A DNA stretch of 41,580 nt from a virus. A program made the translations under genes and the position numbers. The notes under the pieces are model-generated. The model was not told the DNA's origin, did no database searches, and worked only from the letters and a program-made list of their open reading frames with translations. Below, piece after piece: positions 38,853 through 41,580 of the stretch (positions within the stretch are counted from its first letter, which is position 1; each line of letters opens with the position of its first letter). The stretch lies in IMG/VR virus record IMGVR_UViG_3300047471_000628, positions 1 to 41,580 of that record. One strand, written 5' to 3'.

Positions 38853-40537
38853 GTCGTCACCGACTGCAACTCGGCGTTGGTCAGCGCACGCGGCCAGTAA
38901 CGGACACGGCGCAGATAGCCGTTCAGTGGCGTGTTGCGTCCGGTGCCAAACGTGCAGCGAGAGATCGCTGTCGGCAGTCCGGTGGTTGTGCTGGACGTGA
39001 CGGTGCTGCCATTCAGTGCAACCGTAATCACCGCCGACGATACATTGTACGTGAACCCGGCACGGCTCACGAGACCGGCCACCAACACTGGAGCCGCCAC
39101 CCCCGGGCCGCCCTTGCCGACGCCTGCCACGAAGCTGTTGGTAGAGAATATGATCGAGGCGCCTGATTGACGAGCCGCTATAATATCTGTCGTGGCACCC
39201 TGATCGAGCCCCAGCATCTCGATATTGCTACCAGTAGACAGCACCTGCGGCAGCATCAGGTCCGTCACAGCCGATCCGACCGCGGTATTGAACCACGCGG
39301 CTGTCGGCATGGTGCAAATCTCGATCGCGCGTGTCGCAGCAGCACCGGCGGTAGGGATGTAGCTGGTGGCGAAGGTGCCTACCTCAAGCTGTGCGCTGGT
39401 CACGCTGCCGGTGACTGTGAGCGTCAGTGTGCCGGCGGTTGGTGTGAACGCGAGCGCGACGCGATTAGCAGCGCCGGTGCCTGTCAATGGGCCTGCCGTG
39501 GATACGCCGCTGAGCGTGACCGTGCCGGTGCCATAGAACGACAGCGTCCACGGGACTGCCGTGACAGTAACATTTTGCGTCACCAGCGTGGCGCTATTCA
39601 ATACGCTGTTGGTCCTCGCCTCTTCGATGCGTAGGCCGTTCAGCACATGCGTCACGGGGTCGTAATCCCAGCGTGGCGCACCGTTGGCTACTGTGGTGGT
39701 AGGGATGTAGAATGTGGCTGATGAGCCAAGCTCTACCTGTGCGCCCCAGGCGAAGATTGTCGCTGCTGATTGCACCCCTTGCGCTGGGTCACGTTGGTCA
39801 GAACCGACCTGAAATAGCCACACAAGCGCCGACAGGGCCGGTGTTTTCAGAGAAAACCGCTGCCACGCCGTTGTCAGCGTACAGGACAGCTCATAGTAGG
39901 CAGACGTATTCTGCGTGGCGGATATGTAAACCCGTTCGCCGCCAACATTGCCACGCAGCCAGACTGACCATGTATACACAGCAGCGGTGACTGCAATGGA
40001 CTGGTAGACAAAGCTGTAACCACCGCTTGCCACAGCGGGATAAACGATACGAGCTGCCGTCAGCGTCCCGTCTGGTGCAGTGGCTTGGTTGGCTGTAGTG
40101 ACAGGAGCAACCGGGGCACCGCTGCCACCGTTGCCTTTCGCCCAGACCGCATTGTTCAAGTCCGCACTTTGCAGAGCTAGGTTGGTGGCTGCTGTCTGCA
40201 TCACACCGCTGCTATCGAAATACGTCGCAGTGGATGCGCGGGTAAACGTGATGCGCGGATCAAGCGTGCCGGGCGTCATGAACGACAGATCGAGCGTCAC
40301 GCCGGGCGGACCACCGAGGACAGTCGCTTGTCCGGCATGGTCCGCATAGGTCACCTGGCGCGAGAACAGCATGCACCAGCCAGCGGCGCTGATCGGCCCC
40401 TCGATGCGCGCGCAGGAACTGGATGGGGCATAGTGCCGGCACATGCCGCAGCGCTCGGCACCGCCTGCAGGGGTGTAGCGCGCTGCCTGCTTGGTGGCCT
40501 TGGGCGTGGCGCGGGTGGTGAGCATCTGCAGCGGCAT
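38849..40537 (-). CDS. Fibre with HiPIP-like N-terminus and LamG-like domains
   Basis: A 562-residue protein. The N-terminal 60 residues carry Cys30, Cys33, Cys42 and Cys55 in the pattern CGMC, SCARIEGPIS, AAGWC, which resembles high-potential iron-sulfur (HiPIP-like) proteins. Elsewhere such Cys-rich segments occur as separate small phage genes. From about residue 80 comes a LamG-like sugar-binding module (RITFTRASTATYFDSSG, PRWDYDPVTHVLNGLRIEEA), also found in the large tailspike. The two are fused in one frame. It overlaps both neighbours by one to four bases. Metal binding is inferred only. Confidence 0.78.
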   Translation of the reverse strand: MPLQMLTTRATPKATKQAARYTPAGGAERCGMCRHYAPSSSCARIEGPISAAGWCMLFSRQVTYADHAGQATVLGGPPGVTLDLSFMTPGTLDPRITFTRASTATYFDSSGVMQTAATNLALQSADLNNAVWAKGNGGSGAPVAPVTTANQATAPDGTLTAARIVYPAVASGGYSFVYQSIAVTAAVYTWSVWLRGNVGGERVYISATQNTSAYYELSCTLTTAWQRFSLKTPALSALVWLFQVGSDQRDPAQGVQSAATIFAWGAQVELGSSATFYIPTTTVANGAPRWDYDPVTHVLNGLRIEEARTNSVLNSATLVTQNVTVTAVPWTLSFYGTGTVTLSGVSTAGPLTGTGAANRVALAFTPTAGTLTLTVTGSVTSAQLEVGTFATSYIPTAGAAATRAIEICTMPTAAWFNTAVGSAVTDLMLPQVLSTGSNIEMLGLDQGATTDIIAARQSGASIIFSTNSFVAGVGKGGPGVAAPVLVAGLVSRAGFTYNVSSAVITVALNGSTVTSSTTTGLPTAISRCTFGTGRNTPLNGYLRRVRYWPRALTNAELQSVTT

Positions 40538-41214
40538 CAGAAGCAGACCGCGGCTTCGGCACGCAGCGGTGCGCCACTGTAGTCACTCTGCTGCTTTGCG
40601 AGATTAGCCCGCGTTATCTCCTGCTGCCATTGCGCGTCCCAAGTCTGCGACTCATCGGTGTCGCGCGCCCAGAGCGCGCCATACTTCAGGACACCGAACA
40701 GATAGCAGCCGTACAGCTCCTCCAGGATGGGATTGGTGTCAGTCGGGAGGCGAAGCGGGACGGGCTTGGAGTACCAGCCCATCATCACGCTCTGCGGCAC
40801 CCAGAATGGGTCTGGCGGGTTCGGGATCGTGGGGTGTGGCAGGAACTCGATGCAATCATGCACGAGCCTGTAGGCCACGCTGGGGCCGCTCAGCGTGGTG
40901 ATGGCGTCGTAGGGTTGCCAACCGATCGGCGCATATTGGTTGTTCCAATGTCCCGACCATTGATCCTTGAGGACGAGCATCTCACCCGTGGTGTTGTCCC
41001 TGATGGACTCCATGGTGGCGAAGTCGGGCGGCAGGGTGATGTATGCGTTGTCGATCGGCTGCACGGCGTGCTTGACCTGGACGCGAGAACGTAGGGTTTC
41101 ACCAAGTTGGGTTTCCACGGTGAGTACCCACCCCGGCATGACACCGTTGGTGAGCACGTCCTGCCTGTTCAGCCAGTTCGCCACGTCGGCCTGGAGTTGC
41201 GCGAGCGATGCCAT
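40537..41214 (-). CDS. Head-tail adaptor protein (SU10-type)
   Basis: A 225-residue protein of the phage adaptor type: LAQLQADVANWLNRQDV at the start, the VETQLGETLRSRV helix, NAYITLPPDFATMESIRDNT, and a C-terminal helix (LEELYGCYLFGVLKYGALWA). Adaptors sit beneath the portal and join it to the tail. This family is typically found with the SU10-type capsid protein, as here. Start overlaps the Ig-protein stop. Confidence 0.83.
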   Translation of the reverse strand: MASLAQLQADVANWLNRQDVLTNGVMPGWVLTVETQLGETLRSRVQVKHAVQPIDNAYITLPPDFATMESIRDNTTGEMLVLKDQWSGHWNNQYAPIGWQPYDAITTLSGPSVAYRLVHDCIEFLPHPTIPNPPDPFWVPQSVMMGWYSKPVPLRLPTDTNPILEELYGCYLFGVLKYGALWARDTDESQTWDAQWQQEITRANLAKQQSDYSGAPLRAEAAVCF

Positions 41215-41580
41215 CAGGGGGCCGCGACAACCACGGCATTGGACGGCGGGGCCGTGCCCGTGCCTGCCGCGTTCTCAGCCGTCACGACACAGGTGACGGA
41301 ATGCCCGACATCGGCCCCGGTGACGGGAAGGTCCATGCCATCGCTCGGGATATCGGCGCCGTCCATTCTCCACTGGTAGACGTAAGCGGTCGGCTCGCCG
41401 GTCCAGTTCCCCATGGTGCAGTTGAGCGTGCTGCCCACCTGCGAGACATACGGCACATCGACGTTGGTGGGCGCTGTGACGGTCACAGGCGGCGGGGCGC
41501 CGTCCGCATCCAGCATCAGCACCGGCTCGTATTGGCTGCCCTCCAGCACCGCGCCGGCGGCGGCTGTCTCCTCGCCCTGT
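41214..41580 (-). CDS. Ig-domain virion protein, C-terminal part (5' end cut by window edge)
   Basis: This continues the gene that starts at 258 at the other end of the window; bases 41433-41580 duplicate 1-148. The segment encodes an Ig-like fold: a Cys near the first strand (NCTMGNW), YVYQWRMDG around the core Trp, and a VGHSVTCVVTAENAAG strand with the second Cys. The protein ends AVVVAAP at 41214, where the stop overlaps the start of the adaptor gene. The full protein is 158 residues. It is probably displayed on the capsid surface. Confidence 0.85.
   Translation of the reverse strand, partial: QGEETAAAGAVLEGSQYEPVLMLDADGAPPPVTVTAPTNVDVPYVSQVGSTLNCTMGNWTGEPTAYVYQWRMDGADIPSDGMDLPVTGADVGHSVTCVVTAENAAGTGTAPPSNAVVVAAP
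41433..41580. repeat. Right copy of terminal redundancy
   Basis: Second copy of the 148-bp end overlap, offset 41,432 bp from the first, with one transition at 41559. It implies a unit genome of about 41,432 bp. The mismatch could be population variation or a sequencing error. Confidence 0.9.

Noticed and set aside
33735-40537. Diversity-generating retroelement acting on a fibre gene, as in BPP-1
   Set aside because: No reverse transcriptase or template/variable repeat pair was found in the window.

Overview
The window is an essentially complete tailed-phage genome of about 41.4 kb, GC-rich. Bases 1-148 recur at 41433-41580 with one mismatch, and one gene reads in frame across that junction, so the molecule is circular or circularly permuted with a unit length near 41,432 bp. 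The virion genes match a short-tailed (podovirus) particle: terminase, a large P22-like portal, scaffold, an SU10-type (DUF5309) capsid protein, an SU10-type adaptor, a gp10-like tail needle/stabilisation protein, ejection proteins and several fibres. The GcrA-like small protein beside terminase, the small-protein repertoire and the base composition suggest an alphaproteobacterial host; this is inference.

Layout. (1) The late operon runs leftward from 9779 through the origin of the coordinates to 23910: small terminase candidate, large terminase, portal, scaffold, capsid gene (split by a group I intron), HNH endonuclease, head-completion proteins, adaptor, fibres, tail protein, ejection proteins. 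(2) A rightward island of very small genes (10084-12559) has repeated gene-boundary sequences and many zinc ribbons; a lone antisense membrane gene and a DUF7694 gene follow (12603-13229). (3) A leftward middle operon (14806-13399) encodes membrane micro-proteins, an Acb2/Tad1-type anti-CBASS protein and a proline-repeat protein. (4) A leftward early operon (20371-15215) starts with a Cro-like protein. It carries a VRR-NUC nuclease, a Transposase_20-domain protein flanked by two 18-bp-period arrays, a DUF1376 replication protein with a likely origin inside its gene, an HNH nuclease and a NusG-like protein. (5) A rightward operon (20485-23916) encodes a CI-like repressor, small proteins and a RecT-like annealing protein.

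The early region is laid out like a mirrored lambda: repressor and recombination on one side, Cro and an O-like gene containing the origin on the other, and an antiterminator-like gene near the end of the early operon. I found no integrase, attachment site, tRNA or recognisable endolysin. The most unusual items are the twin arrays around the Transposase_20 gene, the intron-split capsid gene with a neighbouring HNH gene, the candidate origin inside the replication gene, and the repeated gene-boundary cassette.
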